DNA of 64,000 bases from Bordetella ansorpii (GTDB lineage Bacteria; Pseudomonadota; Gammaproteobacteria; Burkholderiales; Burkholderiaceae_B), in assembly GCF_900078315.1 (NCBI RefSeq), contig NZ_FKBS01000025.1, forward strand, positions 310,001 through 374,000, written 5' to 3'. Positions 1 to 9,227 of the stretch are shown in pieces (within the stretch, counting starts at the first letter, position 1; the number at the start of each line of letters is the position of its first letter). Made by a program: the position numbers and the translations under genes. Under the pieces are notes generated by a model. The model saw only the letters and a program-made list of their open reading frames with translations. It made no database searches and was not told the DNA's origin.

Positions 1-159
1 AGTTACAGAAAAATGAGCAATATCAAACATTGCGAGTACGCCATTCCTACAATCTTCGCAAAACGAGAACTAGGCCTCGCGTCCCGCGGACAAGCGGCCC
101 GAAAGCGGCTGCCCAGGCCGAAGGGCGTGCTGCGAGCACCATAAGGTCAACGGAAGACA

Positions 160-1812
160 ATGCGCATCAACCTACCCGTCACCCAGCGGGAATACCCCTT
201 TCCCACTGGCCATACCCTGGTTTCCACGACCGACACCAAGGGCCGCATCCTGTACTGCAACCCCGCGTTCGTGGACGTCAGCGGCTTCTCGAAAGACGAA
301 CTGCTGGGCCAGCCGCACAACGTGATCCGCCACCCGGACATGCCGGAAGAGGCGTTCCGCGACATGTGGGCCACGATCTCGTCGGGACGCCCCTGGTCGG
401 CGCCGGTGAAAAACCGCCGCAAGAACGGCGACTACTACTGGGTGATGGCCAATGCCACCCCGCTGGTGGAAAACGGCGTGCCGGTGGGCTACATGTCGGT
501 GCGCACGCAGGCCACGCGTGAAGAAATCGAGGACGCCGAGGCGCTCTACGCCACGATGCGCGAAGAACGCGAGGCGGGCCGCCGCCGGCACACCCTGTCG
601 CGCGGCCGGCTGGTCAAGCGCACGCTGTCCGGCCGCCTGGCCGAGTGGACGCGCATGGGGCTGGCCGGCAAGAGCATGACCGGGCTGGTGCTGATGGTGG
701 CCGCGTTCACGGCCATCGACCGCTTCATGCCCACCGACACCACGCTGATGATCTGCGCGGCCTGGGCGCTGCGCCTCATCCTGCTGGGGTTCGCCTGGCG
801 CTGGCTGGCCCGCGGGCTCACGCAACCGCTGGACGAAGTGGTGCAGGCGGCCAACCGCCTGGCCGCCGGCGACCTGACGCAGACGCTGGAGCGCGACCGG
901 GGCGACGAACTGGGCGAACTGCAGACCGCGCTGGCGCAGCTCAGCGTGAACGTGCACTCCATCGTGCGCGATGCCCGCGACCAGAGCCAGGACATCGCGG
1001 CCGGCACCGCCGAGATCGCGCGTGGCAACCTGGATCTGTCCGGCCGCACAGAGGCGCAGGCCAGCAATGTGCAGCAGACCGCGGCCTCGATGGAGCAGAT
1101 CACGGGCACGGTCGGCCAGGCGGCCGAGTCGGCCCAGAAGGCCGGCCAGTTGTCGGCGCAGACCAGCCAGGTGGCCCAACGCGGCGCCGAGGCCGTCGAG
1201 CAGGTCAGCCTGACGATGCAGGACATCCTGAAGTCGTCGCGCAGTATCAGCGAGATCACGCAACTGATCGACAGCATCGCCTTCCAGACCAACATCCTGG
1301 CGCTGAACGCGGCGGTGGAAGCCGCGCGGGCCGGCGAACAGGGCCGAGGCTTCGCGGTGGTGGCGGCCGAGGTGCGGGCGCTGGCGCAACGCAGCGCCCA
1401 CGCCGCCAAGGAAATCCGCAACCTGATCGACGAATCGGCCGACAAGGTGGCGCAGGGCAACGAGCGCACCGAACTGGCCCGCAAGACGATGGGCGACGTG
1501 CTGGACAGCGTGCAGTCGGTGAACGACCTGATCGCCGAGATCAGCAACGCCACGCGCGAGCAACTGGCCGGGATCTCGCAGGTGAACGCGGCGGTGGCGC
1601 AACTGGACGGCATCACGCAGCAGAACGCGACGCTGGTGGAACAGGTGGCCTCGTCGGCGATGTCGCTGGAGCAGTTGGCGCAGAACACCTCGCAAGCCAT
1701 GCAGGTATTCCGCCTGGACAGCCTGACGGCCATCCCGCGGCCCGACGCGGTGGCGCTGCGTGTCGCGCACGCGCCGCGCAAGGTGGCGCCCAAGGCCTTG
1801 CCGGCGGCGTAA
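160..1812 (+). CDS. Aer-like PAS-containing methyl-accepting chemotaxis protein
   Basis: Membrane-bound chemoreceptor that signals to CheA/CheW; the N-terminal PAS domain suggests redox or energy sensing like Aer. The PAS domain covers about residues 10-115, with an Aer-type NVIRHPDMPEEAF stretch near 55. A hydrophobic pair follows at about 172-225, then a HAMP segment, then the conserved signalling hairpin near residue 373 (FQTNILALNAAVEAARAGEQ). There is no periplasmic ligand domain and no C-terminal CheR-binding pentapeptide. At 550 residues it is of usual length for the family. The ATG is preceded by a GGAAGA ribosome site. No che genes lie nearby, so it is an orphan receptor. The upstream 159 bases show no promoter I can defend. 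Confidence 0.9.
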   Translation: MRINLPVTQREYPFPTGHTLVSTTDTKGRILYCNPAFVDVSGFSKDELLGQPHNVIRHPDMPEEAFRDMWATISSGRPWSAPVKNRRKNGDYYWVMANATPLVENGVPVGYMSVRTQATREEIEDAEALYATMREEREAGRRRHTLSRGRLVKRTLSGRLAEWTRMGLAGKSMTGLVLMVAAFTAIDRFMPTDTTLMICAAWALRLILLGFAWRWLARGLTQPLDEVVQAANRLAAGDLTQTLERDRGDELGELQTALAQLSVNVHSIVRDARDQSQDIAAGTAEIARGNLDLSGRTEAQASNVQQTAASMEQITGTVGQAAESAQKAGQLSAQTSQVAQRGAEAVEQVSLTMQDILKSSRSISEITQLIDSIAFQTNILALNAAVEAARAGEQGRGFAVVAAEVRALAQRSAHAAKEIRNLIDESADKVAQGNERTELARKTMGDVLDSVQSVNDLIAEISNATREQLAGISQVNAAVAQLDGITQQNATLVEQVASSAMSLEQLAQNTSQAMQVFRLDSLTAIPRPDAVALRVAHAPRKVAPKALPAA

Positions 1813-1850
1813 GCAAGCCGCTGCTCAGCGCCCGGCCTGCAAGGCTGAAT

Positions 1851-1905
1851 GAAACTGCCCCTGGAGGTGGACCTCGGGTCCAACCCCCAGGGGCAGGTTT
1901 CCTTT
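1851..1905. terminator. Hairpin between convergent chemoreceptor and spoVR genes
   Basis: CTGCCCCTGG pairs with CCAGGGGCAG around an inner TGGACC/GGTCCA stem. On the plus strand it is followed by GTTTCCTTTAT. It sits between two converging genes and may serve both. Confidence 0.6.
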
Positions 1906-1936
1906 ATGCCGGGAAAACCGGGAACCTCTCAGCGCC

Positions 1937-3466
1937 TCAAGGCTCGATCTGCCGGTAAGACAGCACCGTGCCGTCCGGCGAGGTCTCCTCCAGGCGCACC
2001 CGGAAGCCCCACAGGCGGCCCAGGTGCTTCATCACCTGGTCGGCGTCCTCGGCCGCCAGCGGCCGCCCGCGCGTCTGCTGGTGCCGCAGCACCAGCGAGC
2101 GGTCGGATTCGCGCTTGTAGCGCACGACCTGGATGTCCGGCACCTGGTTGTCACGGTTGTGCTGCGCGGCCAGCAGGCGGCGGATGTCGCGGTAGCCCTC
2201 GTCGTCGTGGATCGCCGCCACGGCCAGCTTGGGGTTCTCCTGATGGTCGGCGATGGCGAAGAAGCGGAACTCGCGGATCAGGCGCGGCGACAGGTACTGC
2301 GAGATGAACGACTCGTCCTTGAAGTTGCGCATGGCGAAGTCCAGCGTCTTGCCCCAATCGCTGCCGGCGATGTCCGGAAACCACTTGCGGTCTTCCGGCG
2401 TGGGCGCCTCGCACATGCGGCGGATGTCCGTCATCATCGAATAACCCAGCGCATAGGGATTGATGCCGCCGTAGCCGCGCTGGTCGAAGCCGCGCTGGCT
2501 GACCACCCCCGTATGGCTTTGCAGCACCTCCATCATGAAGCCATCGTTGACCAGGCCCTTGTAGTGCAGGCGGTTCAGCAGCGTGTAGTGCCAGAACGTG
2601 GCCCAGCCCTCGTTCATCACCTTGGTCTGGCTTTGCGGATAGAAGTACTGGGCGACCTTGCGCACGATGCGCACCAGTTCGCGCTGCCAGGGTTCGAGCC
2701 TGGGCGAGTGCTTCTCGATGAAGTACAGCAGGTTCTCTTCGGGCTCGGGCGGAAAAGTGCTTTCGCGGCGCGCCTCGGCCTGCGCGGCCTCGGCCTTGGG
2801 CACGGTGCGCCACAGGTCGTTGTACTGCAGGCGCGCGTGTTCTTCGCGTTCGGCCTGGCGCTGCGCTTCCTCGCGGAACGACGGCGGGGTGGGCCGCTTG
2901 TAGCGGTCGACGCCGTGCAGGCTGAGCGCATGGCAAGAGTCCAGGATGGCCTCGACCGTCTCGATGCCGTAGCGTTCCTCGCAGTCCATGACGAACTTGC
3001 GCGCGAAGACCAGGTAGTCCAGCACGCCGTCGGCATCGGTCCACTGGCGAAACAGGTAGTTGCTCTTGAAGAACGAGTTGTGCCCGTAGCAGGCATGCGC
3101 AATCACCAGCGCCTGCATGGCCATGGAATTCTCTTCCATCAGGTACGAGATGCAGGGGTTGGAGTTGATGACGATCTCGTACGCCAGCCCCTGCATGCCC
3201 GTGCGGTAGTACTGCTCGTTGCGGATGAACTCCTTGCCGTACGACCAGTGCGGATAGCCCAGCGGCAGGCCCGCCGACGCATAGGCGTCGAGCATCTGCT
3301 CGGAGGTGATGATCTCGATCTGGTTGGGATAGGTATCCAGGCCATACTCCGCGGCGGTCTCGGAGATGACTTCGTCATAGCGCTGGATCAGGTCGAAGGT
3401 CCATTCGGACCCCTCCGATATCGGCCGCGCCGCGCGCTCGCCTGCAGGCCCCACGATCATGTTCAT
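1937..3466 (-). CDS. SpoVR family protein (YcgB-like)
   Basis: Cytoplasmic protein of the SpoVR/YcgB family, whose biochemical role is not settled. In Bacillus the founding member affects the spore cortex, but most members occur in non-sporulating proteobacteria and accompany PrkA and DUF444 proteins, as here. The 509 residues cover the whole family length, with typical stretches such as HACYGHNSFFK and NEGWATFWHY. Its ATG overlaps the stop of the upstream DUF444 gene by four bases (ATGA), so the two are probably translationally coupled. It is the last gene of the prkA operon. Confidence 0.92.
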   Translation of the reverse strand: MNMIVGPAGERAARPISEGSEWTFDLIQRYDEVISETAAEYGLDTYPNQIEIITSEQMLDAYASAGLPLGYPHWSYGKEFIRNEQYYRTGMQGLAYEIVINSNPCISYLMEENSMAMQALVIAHACYGHNSFFKSNYLFRQWTDADGVLDYLVFARKFVMDCEERYGIETVEAILDSCHALSLHGVDRYKRPTPPSFREEAQRQAEREEHARLQYNDLWRTVPKAEAAQAEARRESTFPPEPEENLLYFIEKHSPRLEPWQRELVRIVRKVAQYFYPQSQTKVMNEGWATFWHYTLLNRLHYKGLVNDGFMMEVLQSHTGVVSQRGFDQRGYGGINPYALGYSMMTDIRRMCEAPTPEDRKWFPDIAGSDWGKTLDFAMRNFKDESFISQYLSPRLIREFRFFAIADHQENPKLAVAAIHDDEGYRDIRRLLAAQHNRDNQVPDIQVVRYKRESDRSLVLRHQQTRGRPLAAEDADQVMKHLGRLWGFRVRLEETSPDGTVLSYRQIEP

Positions 3467-4725
3467 ACCGCCTCCTTCTTGAACAGGTCATGAAACACCG
3501 GATAGATCTCGCTGCGGTCGCAGATGCGGCGCATCGCGAAGTGCGGCGAGGTCTCCTGCTCGTACTCGGCCCACAGGCTGCTCTTGCGGGCCTCGGCCGA
3601 GTCGGGCACTTCGATGTAGGCGAAGTACCGCGCGCCCGGCAGCAGATGCTCGGACAGGAACCGCGCGCTCTTGCCCGCGTCGGCGCCGAACGAATCGCCG
3701 TCGCTGGCCTGGGCCGCGTACACGTTCCAGGCCGTGGGCGGATAGCGGTCGTTCATGATGTCGCGCATCAGCTCCAGCGCCGACAGCACGATGGTGCCAC
3801 CGCTCTTGGGGTCGTAGAAGAACGTGTGCTCGTCGACTTCCTCCGCGTTGTCGGTATGGCGGATGAAGACCACGTCCACGTGCTCGTACTTGCGCGACAG
3901 GAACAGGTACAGCAGCGTGTAGAAGCGCTTGGCCAGATCCTTCTTGCCCTCGTCCATCGAACCGGAGACGTCCATCAGGCAGAACATGACCGCGCGCGCC
4001 ACGGGCGTGGAGACCGCCACGCGATGGCGGTAGCGCAGGTCCATGTCGTCCAGGAAAGGCACTCGGGCCACGCGCGCCGTCCATTCGGCCACGTCGGCGC
4101 GCAAGGGCTCCAGCTCATCTTCCGGCGCCTCGCGCGCCTCGGCCTCGTGCAGCTTCTGGTCGGCTTCTTCCAGCCCGTTGCGCGCGTTGACGCTGAGCGC
4201 CACGCGGCGCGACAGCGAGGCGCGCAGCGTGCGGTTGATGCTGAGTTGGCTGGGCGAGCCGCTGGTGGTATAGCCCGCACGCTGCCACTTCTTCTGCGAC
4301 ACGTCGCCCAACTGCGTGCGTACCAGGTGCGGCAGCTCGAGGTCCTCGAAGAACAGGTTGAGAAACTCGGCGCGCGACAGGCTGAAGGTGAACTGATCCA
4401 CCGACTCGCCTTCGCCGGGTTCCGAGCCGCCCCCGCCCCCGCCGCCGCCATTCGGACGATCGAAGGTATCGCCGCGGGTGAACTCACGGTTGCCGGGGTG
4501 CACGATCTCGCGATCGCCCCCCTGCCCGTGGCGGAAACTCGGCTCGGAGATGTCTCGCGTGGGCAGGTTGATCTCGCCCCCGCGATCCATGTCCTCGATG
4601 GACCGCTCCTTGATCATGTCGCCGACCGCCTTGCGAATCTGATCCTTGTAGCGGCGCAGGAACCGTTCCCGGTTCACCGCACTCTTGTTGCGGCCATTCA
4701 AACGCCTGTCGATGAGCGAATTCAT
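3463..4725 (-). CDS. DUF444 family protein (YeaH/YhbH-like, VWA-type)
   Basis: Second gene of the prkA operon. The C-terminal half resembles a von Willebrand factor A domain with a MIDAS-like DVSGSMDE motif near residue 275. The N-terminal part is charged and holds an eight-glycine run, encoded by a G/C-only tract near 4430-4450. In E. coli the homologue YeaH is co-expressed with the kinase YeaG under nitrogen stress and in stationary phase. The gene lies 12 bases downstream of prkA and overlaps spoVR by four bases. An AAA+ protein beside a VWA protein recalls MoxR/VWA pairs, but a joint chaperone role here is only inference. Confidence 0.9.
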   Translation of the reverse strand: MNSLIDRRLNGRNKSAVNRERFLRRYKDQIRKAVGDMIKERSIEDMDRGGEINLPTRDISEPSFRHGQGGDREIVHPGNREFTRGDTFDRPNGGGGGGGGSEPGEGESVDQFTFSLSRAEFLNLFFEDLELPHLVRTQLGDVSQKKWQRAGYTTSGSPSQLSINRTLRASLSRRVALSVNARNGLEEADQKLHEAEAREAPEDELEPLRADVAEWTARVARVPFLDDMDLRYRHRVAVSTPVARAVMFCLMDVSGSMDEGKKDLAKRFYTLLYLFLSRKYEHVDVVFIRHTDNAEEVDEHTFFYDPKSGGTIVLSALELMRDIMNDRYPPTAWNVYAAQASDGDSFGADAGKSARFLSEHLLPGARYFAYIEVPDSAEARKSSLWAEYEQETSPHFAMRRICDRSEIYPVFHDLFKKEAV

Positions 4726-4737
4726 GATTCACTCTCC

Positions 4738-6669
4738 TCAGGAAGACTTCCTCACCCGAAGGTACCACTCGCACAGCAGACGTACCTGCTTCTCGGTGTA
4801 ACCCTTCTCCACCATTCTGTCGACGAAGCTCTGGTGCTTGTTGCGGTCTTCGGCCGACGCCTTGGCGTTGAACGAAATGACCGGCAGCAAGTCTTCCGTG
4901 TTCGAGAACATCTTCTTCTCGATCACTTCACGCAGCTTCTCGTAGCTGGTCCAGTTGGGATTGCGGCCCGAGTTGTTGGCACGCGCCCGCAGCACGAAAT
5001 TGACGATCTCGTTGCGGAAATCCTTGGGATTGGCGATACCCGCCGGTTTCTCGATCTTTTCCAGTTCGTCGTTCAACGCGCTGCGGTCGAAGCTCTCGCC
5101 GGTTTCGGGATCGCGGAACTCTTCGTCCTGGATCCAGCAGTCGGCGAACGTGACGTAGCGGTCGAAGATGTTCTGGCCATACTCGGAATACGACTCGAGA
5201 TAGGCGGTCTGGATCTCCTTGCCGATGAACTCCGCGTAGCGCGGCCCCAGCCAGCCCTTGATGAACTCGAGATAGCGGCGCCGCGTTTCCTCGGGGAAGT
5301 CTTCGCGGGCGATGCGCTGCTCGAGCACATACATCAGGTGCACGGGGTTGGCCGCCACCTCGGTCTGGTCATGGTTGAAGACGCTGGACAGGATCTTGTA
5401 CGCGAAGCGCGTGGAGACCCCCGTCATGCCTTCGTCGGTACCGGCGTAGTCCTTGTACTCCTGCAGCGCCTTGGCCTTGGGATCGACGTCTTTCAGGGTC
5501 TCGCCGTCGTACACCCGCATCTTGGAATAGATGCTGGAATTCTCCGGCTCTTTCAGGCGCGTCAGCACCGAGAACTGGGCCATCATTTCCAGCGTTCCAG
5601 GCGCGCACGGGGCCTTGGACAGCGAGCTGTGGCGCAACAGCTTGTCGTAGATGCGCACCTCTTCAGACACCTGCAGGCAGTACGGCACCTTGACGATGTA
5701 GATACGGTCGAGGAAGGCCTCGTTGTGCTTGTTGTTGCGGAAGGTCTGCCACTCGGATTCGTTCGAGTGGGCCAGGATGCTGCCGTTGAACGGAATGGCC
5801 GAGAAGCCCTCGGTGCCCTTGAAGTTGCCTTCCTGCGTCGCCGTCAGCAACGGGTGCAGCATCTTGATGGGCGCCTTGAACATTTCCACGAACTCGAGCA
5901 GGCCCTGGTTGGCCAGGCACAGGCCGCCGGAGTAGCTGTACGCGTCCGGGTCGTCCTGCGAGAAGCGATCGAGTTTGCGAATATCGACCTTGCCGACCAG
6001 CGAGGAGATATCCTGGTTGTTCTCGTCGCCCGGCTCGGTCTTGGCGATGGCCACCTGGCGCAGCACCGACGGGTTCAGGCGCACCACGCGGAATTGCGAG
6101 ATGTCGCCATCGAACTCGCGCAGGCGCTTGACGGCCCACGGCGACATGATGCCGCTGAGGTAGCGCCGGGGAATGCCGTACTCGGCTTCCAGCGTGTCGC
6201 CGAAGCGTTCGGGATGGAACAGGCCCAGCGGCGACTCGTTGACGGGCGAGCCCTTCAGCGCATAGATGGGATAGGCCTCCATCAGCACCTTGAGCCGCTC
6301 GGCGATGGACGACTTGCCGCCGCCCACGGGCCCCAGCAGGTACAGGATCTGCTTGCGCTCTTCCAATCCCTGCGCGGCGTGCTTGAAGAACGCCACGATC
6401 TGGTCGATGACGTCTTCCATGCCGTAGAACTCGCGGAACGCGGGATAGCGGCGGATGACGCGGTTGGAGAAAAGACGCGACAGCCGCGGATCGTTGCGCG
6501 TGTCTACCAGCTCGGGTTCGCCGATGGCCGACAACATGCGTTCGGCCGGACTGGCGTACGCCATGGGATCGCGTTTTGCCAGGGCGAGATATTCTTCGAG
6601 AGAAAGCTCGGTTTCCTGGTCGCGGGCGTACTGCGATTTGAAGCCTTCGAGGATGCTTTGCACGGCCAA
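4738..6669 (-). CDS. prkA: PrkA family serine protein kinase
   Basis: Cytoplasmic AAA+/kinase protein related to E. coli YeaG and Bacillus PrkA, linked to adaptation to nitrogen starvation and stationary phase. The N-terminal PrkA AAA domain carries a Walker A motif GPVGGGKSS at residues 113-121; the C-terminal part holds the kinase-like region. At 643 residues it is complete. It is the first gene of prkA-DUF444-spoVR, with a sigma-54 promoter about 165 bases upstream. Whether Bacillus PrkA acts as a kinase or a protease has been debated, so the activity is assigned by family only. Confidence 0.95.
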   Translation of the reverse strand: MAVQSILEGFKSQYARDQETELSLEEYLALAKRDPMAYASPAERMLSAIGEPELVDTRNDPRLSRLFSNRVIRRYPAFREFYGMEDVIDQIVAFFKHAAQGLEERKQILYLLGPVGGGKSSIAERLKVLMEAYPIYALKGSPVNESPLGLFHPERFGDTLEAEYGIPRRYLSGIMSPWAVKRLREFDGDISQFRVVRLNPSVLRQVAIAKTEPGDENNQDISSLVGKVDIRKLDRFSQDDPDAYSYSGGLCLANQGLLEFVEMFKAPIKMLHPLLTATQEGNFKGTEGFSAIPFNGSILAHSNESEWQTFRNNKHNEAFLDRIYIVKVPYCLQVSEEVRIYDKLLRHSSLSKAPCAPGTLEMMAQFSVLTRLKEPENSSIYSKMRVYDGETLKDVDPKAKALQEYKDYAGTDEGMTGVSTRFAYKILSSVFNHDQTEVAANPVHLMYVLEQRIAREDFPEETRRRYLEFIKGWLGPRYAEFIGKEIQTAYLESYSEYGQNIFDRYVTFADCWIQDEEFRDPETGESFDRSALNDELEKIEKPAGIANPKDFRNEIVNFVLRARANNSGRNPNWTSYEKLREVIEKKMFSNTEDLLPVISFNAKASAEDRNKHQSFVDRMVEKGYTEKQVRLLCEWYLRVRKSS

Positions 6670-7243
6670 CCCCTCCTACGGTTTCGAAGCACTGAACTAA
6701 CCATCCGCGTGCTGCACCTTCGGCTTGCTGTCCCATCGGGATGGGGGTTTGCCTTGGCACTGCGCGGCGGTAAAAAGCTGCGGCAAAAACTACGGCAAAA
6801 AATCAGGTCGGTTGCCTTCATTGTGTTCCTCAAGCAAGAGCGGTGCCAGTCCTTATTGCGATTGGACACACCACATGATGTTGACGTGGTTGTTTCACCA
6901 CACACAATAGAAGGGATAGGAAGACCCTTATTCGCTTAGGCCCCCATCTTCGTCAACAAGTTCCGGCAATGGGTAAATTCAGGGCCGGTTTTGCACAAAT
7001 AACCTTCGTATCAGCACACAAGACCAACGAGTGCCAACACCTCCGGCATGCACGATTCGATGCATGCATGCACGTTATGAGTACCTACGAAGAGGGACAC
7101 GCACCGGATCCGGGCGTGTGAAATCAGCACGGGAAAACACTGATGAAAAAAGGGTTTCGCGTGACGTCGATGACGCGCGCCCTGGCAAATGCATGGCCGC
7201 ATCGCAAACGCGCCGGCATTGCGCCGCCGCGTCACTCGTGGAA
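6670..7243. other. 574-base intergenic region upstream of prkA
   Basis: No coding sequence is convincing here. On the minus strand it holds the prkA leader with a small hairpin (CCCAT/ATGGG, 6732-6745), a sigma-54 promoter at 6833-6848, and further upstream a set of short inverted repeats: ACCAC at 6870-6874, GTGGT at 6886-6890, ACCAC at 6897-6901, and AAGGG/CCCTT at 6911-6929. These lie where an enhancer-binding activator would act. The remainder up to the end of ribE, about 6930-7243, shows nothing recognisable. Confidence 0.6.
6833..6848 (-). promoter_or_regulatory. Sigma-54 (RpoN) promoter of the prkA operon
   Basis: The minus strand reads TGGCAC-N5-TTGCT, which matches the RpoN -24/-12 consensus in both boxes and in spacing. 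It points at prkA and would start transcription near 6820, leaving a leader of about 150 bases. The E. coli homologue yeaGH is known to depend on NtrC and sigma-54, which supports the assignment. Confidence 0.85.
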
Positions 7244-7873
7244 TCAGCGGCTTTGCGCGGCGGGCAGATTCAACATGCGCTCGACGTAACGCGCGATGGT
7301 GTCGATCTCGATATTGACCTTGTCGCCTGCCTGGACATTGCGCAGCGTGGTGACTTCCTGCGTGTGCGGGATGATGTTGATGCTGATCTCGCAGCCGTGT
7401 GCATCGTCATCCACGCGATTCACGGTCAGGCTGATGCCGTTGACGGTGACCGATCCCTTGTACGCCAGGTAGCGGGCCAGGTCGCGCGGCACCCGGATCG
7501 CCAGCTCGCGAGATTCGCCCACCGGCGCGAAACGCACCACGGTGCCCAGTCCATCGACATGGCCCGACACCAGATGCCCGCCGATCTGGTCGCCGACGCA
7601 CAACGATTTCTCGAGATTGACCTCGCCCGGCGCATGCAGCCCGACGGTGCGCGACAGGCTTTCCTGCGACACGTCGACGTGGAAACGGCCCGGCGCCGGC
7701 AGGGCGATGACCGTCATGCAGGCGCCCTGCACCGCGATCGAGTCGCCGATGCCCACGTCGCCCAGGTCTAGGTTGGCCGCGTCGATGTCCAGCCGCACAC
7801 CGGCCTGCTCGCCGCCAGGCAGCGGCTCGACGTTGACAATGCGGCCTACCGCCGCGACAAGACCGGTGAACAT
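7244..7873 (-). CDS. ribE: Riboflavin synthase alpha chain
   Basis: Converts two molecules of 6,7-dimethyl-8-ribityllumazine into riboflavin and a pyrimidinedione, the last step of riboflavin synthesis. The protein has 209 residues and two lumazine-binding repeats, beginning with the family signature MFTGLVAAVG. That signature fixes the start at 7873 although the frame stays open upstream. It lies 34 bases downstream of ribD and probably shares its transcript. E. coli nomenclature calls this gene ribC. Confidence 0.95.
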   Translation of the reverse strand: MFTGLVAAVGRIVNVEPLPGGEQAGVRLDIDAANLDLGDVGIGDSIAVQGACMTVIALPAPGRFHVDVSQESLSRTVGLHAPGEVNLEKSLCVGDQIGGHLVSGHVDGLGTVVRFAPVGESRELAIRVPRDLARYLAYKGSVTVNGISLTVNRVDDDAHGCEISINIIPHTQEVTTLRNVQAGDKVNIEIDTIARYVERMLNLPAAQSR

Positions 7874-7907
7874 GATCGGGTTCCTTCCTGGATGGGATAT
7901 TCGGGAG

Positions 7908-9053
7908 TTAGCGGGTTTCGCCGGCCAGCCCATGCACCAGGGACTGCCAGCTTGCCGCCACGCGGGCGCGCAGGCGCGCATCGCTGCCCACGCGGGTGAA
8001 ATCGATGAATTCGAAGCGGCGCGCGGCGTCCAGATGGTCGATCATGGGCATGCGCACCATGCCGGCCGCGTCGCCCAGCAGCGTGGGCGCCAGATAGACC
8101 AGCAATTCGTCGACGCAATGCGCCGACAGCAGCGCGCCCGACAGGCCCGCGCCCGCCTCGACGTGCACTTCGTTGACGTCGTGCTCGCCCAGCCAGCGCA
8201 TCATGCCGGGCAGGTCGACGCGCTGCGGCGCATCGGAGGGCATCAGGATGGTGTGCACGTTGCGCCGCGCCAGCCGTTCGGCCTTGGCCGCGTCGAACCG
8301 GGCGGTGAAGACCAGCACCTCGGTACCGTCGATCAGCCGTGCGTTCTCGGGCAGGGCGAAGCGCGCATCCACCACCGCCTTGCGTGGCTGGCGGGGCGTG
8401 GCCACCTCTCGCACGTTCAGTTGCGGATCGTCGGCCAGCACGGTGCCCATGCCGGTCAGCACCACGCAGCTGCGGGCGCGCCAGTGATGGCCGTCGGCGC
8501 GGGCCTGCGGGCCGGTGATCCACTGCGACATGCCGTTGTGCAGCGCGCTGCGGCCGTCCAGCGACGCCGCCAGTTTCAGCCAGGTCCAGGGCGTGCCGCG
8601 CTGCATGCGCGAGGCGAAACCGGGATTCAGTTCGAGCGCCTCCTGCTGGCACAGGCCGACGTGCACGACGATGCCGGCCTTGTACAGGCGTTCGATACCG
8701 CGCCCGTTGACCTTGGGATTCGGATCGCTCATGGCGATCACCACGCGCGCCGGCTGCGCGGCCACCAGGGCATCCGCGCACGGCGGCGTGCGGCCGAAAT
8801 GGCTGCAAGGCTCCAGCGTGACGTAGAACGTGGCGCCGGCCACGGCGTGGCCGCGCGCGGCGGCGTCGCGCAGCGCGACGATCTCGGCATGCGGACCGCC
8901 CGGCGGCTGCGTGGCGCCCTCGCCCAGCACCTGCCCGTCGCGCACGATGACGCATCCCACACGGGGGTTGGGAGAAGTGATGTACAGCACGCCGCGCGCC
9001 AGCTCCAGGGCGCGCCGCATCCAGGTCTGGTCCAGGGGATCGAGTTGGCTCAT
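7908..9053 (-). CDS. ribD: Bifunctional diaminohydroxyphosphoribosylaminopyrimidine deaminase/5-amino-6-(5-phosphoribosylamino)uracil reductase
   Basis: Performs the second and third steps of riboflavin synthesis. The N-terminal deaminase domain has zinc ligands in HAE at residues 55-57 and in PCSHFGRTPPC (Cys83 and Cys92). The C-terminal half is the NADPH-dependent reductase. The length of 381 residues is normal. The start at 9053 gives MSQLDPLDQTWMRRAL, which aligns with family N-termini; the open frame further upstream is not needed. I looked for an FMN riboswitch in the 174-base upstream gap and saw none. Confidence 0.95.
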   Translation of the reverse strand: MSQLDPLDQTWMRRALELARGVLYITSPNPRVGCVIVRDGQVLGEGATQPPGGPHAEIVALRDAAARGHAVAGATFYVTLEPCSHFGRTPPCADALVAAQPARVVIAMSDPNPKVNGRGIERLYKAGIVVHVGLCQQEALELNPGFASRMQRGTPWTWLKLAASLDGRSALHNGMSQWITGPQARADGHHWRARSCVVLTGMGTVLADDPQLNVREVATPRQPRKAVVDARFALPENARLIDGTEVLVFTARFDAAKAERLARRNVHTILMPSDAPQRVDLPGMMRWLGEHDVNEVHVEAGAGLSGALLSAHCVDELLVYLAPTLLGDAAGMVRMPMIDHLDAARRFEFIDFTRVGSDARLRARVAASWQSLVHGLAGETR

Positions 9054-9227
9054 GAGGCCTACGATTGTATGCCTGCCAAGAGCGCCGGCCCGTCCTTCCC
9101 ATCCCGGGCATGGGGGAATGTCCGAATCGGTCCGGTGATGGTCCGAGGGCGATCTCGCGGAGGTATCCTGTGCGGACGGACAATGGCGTCGTTCCCTTCG
9201 TTCAACACCATTTTCTCCAGGATAGCC

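Noticed and set aside
1937-3466. SpoVR as a sign of sporulation
   Set aside because: The family is widespread in non-sporulating proteobacteria; no other sporulation gene is present.
4421-4450. G/C-only run in the DUF444 gene as a phase-variable tract
   Set aside because: It is a mixed GCC/CCC run encoding a glycine linker rather than a pure homopolymer, so slippage is less likely.
3490-6939. A very long open frame on the plus strand opposite prkA and its operon (over 1100 codons)
   Set aside because: It is antisense to three well-recognised genes. Long antisense frames arise from the strong GC bias at third codon positions, and the translation shows no family motif.
9054-9227. Possible FMN riboswitch before ribD
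   Set aside because: The gap is only 174 bases and shows none of the conserved FMN-element segments.
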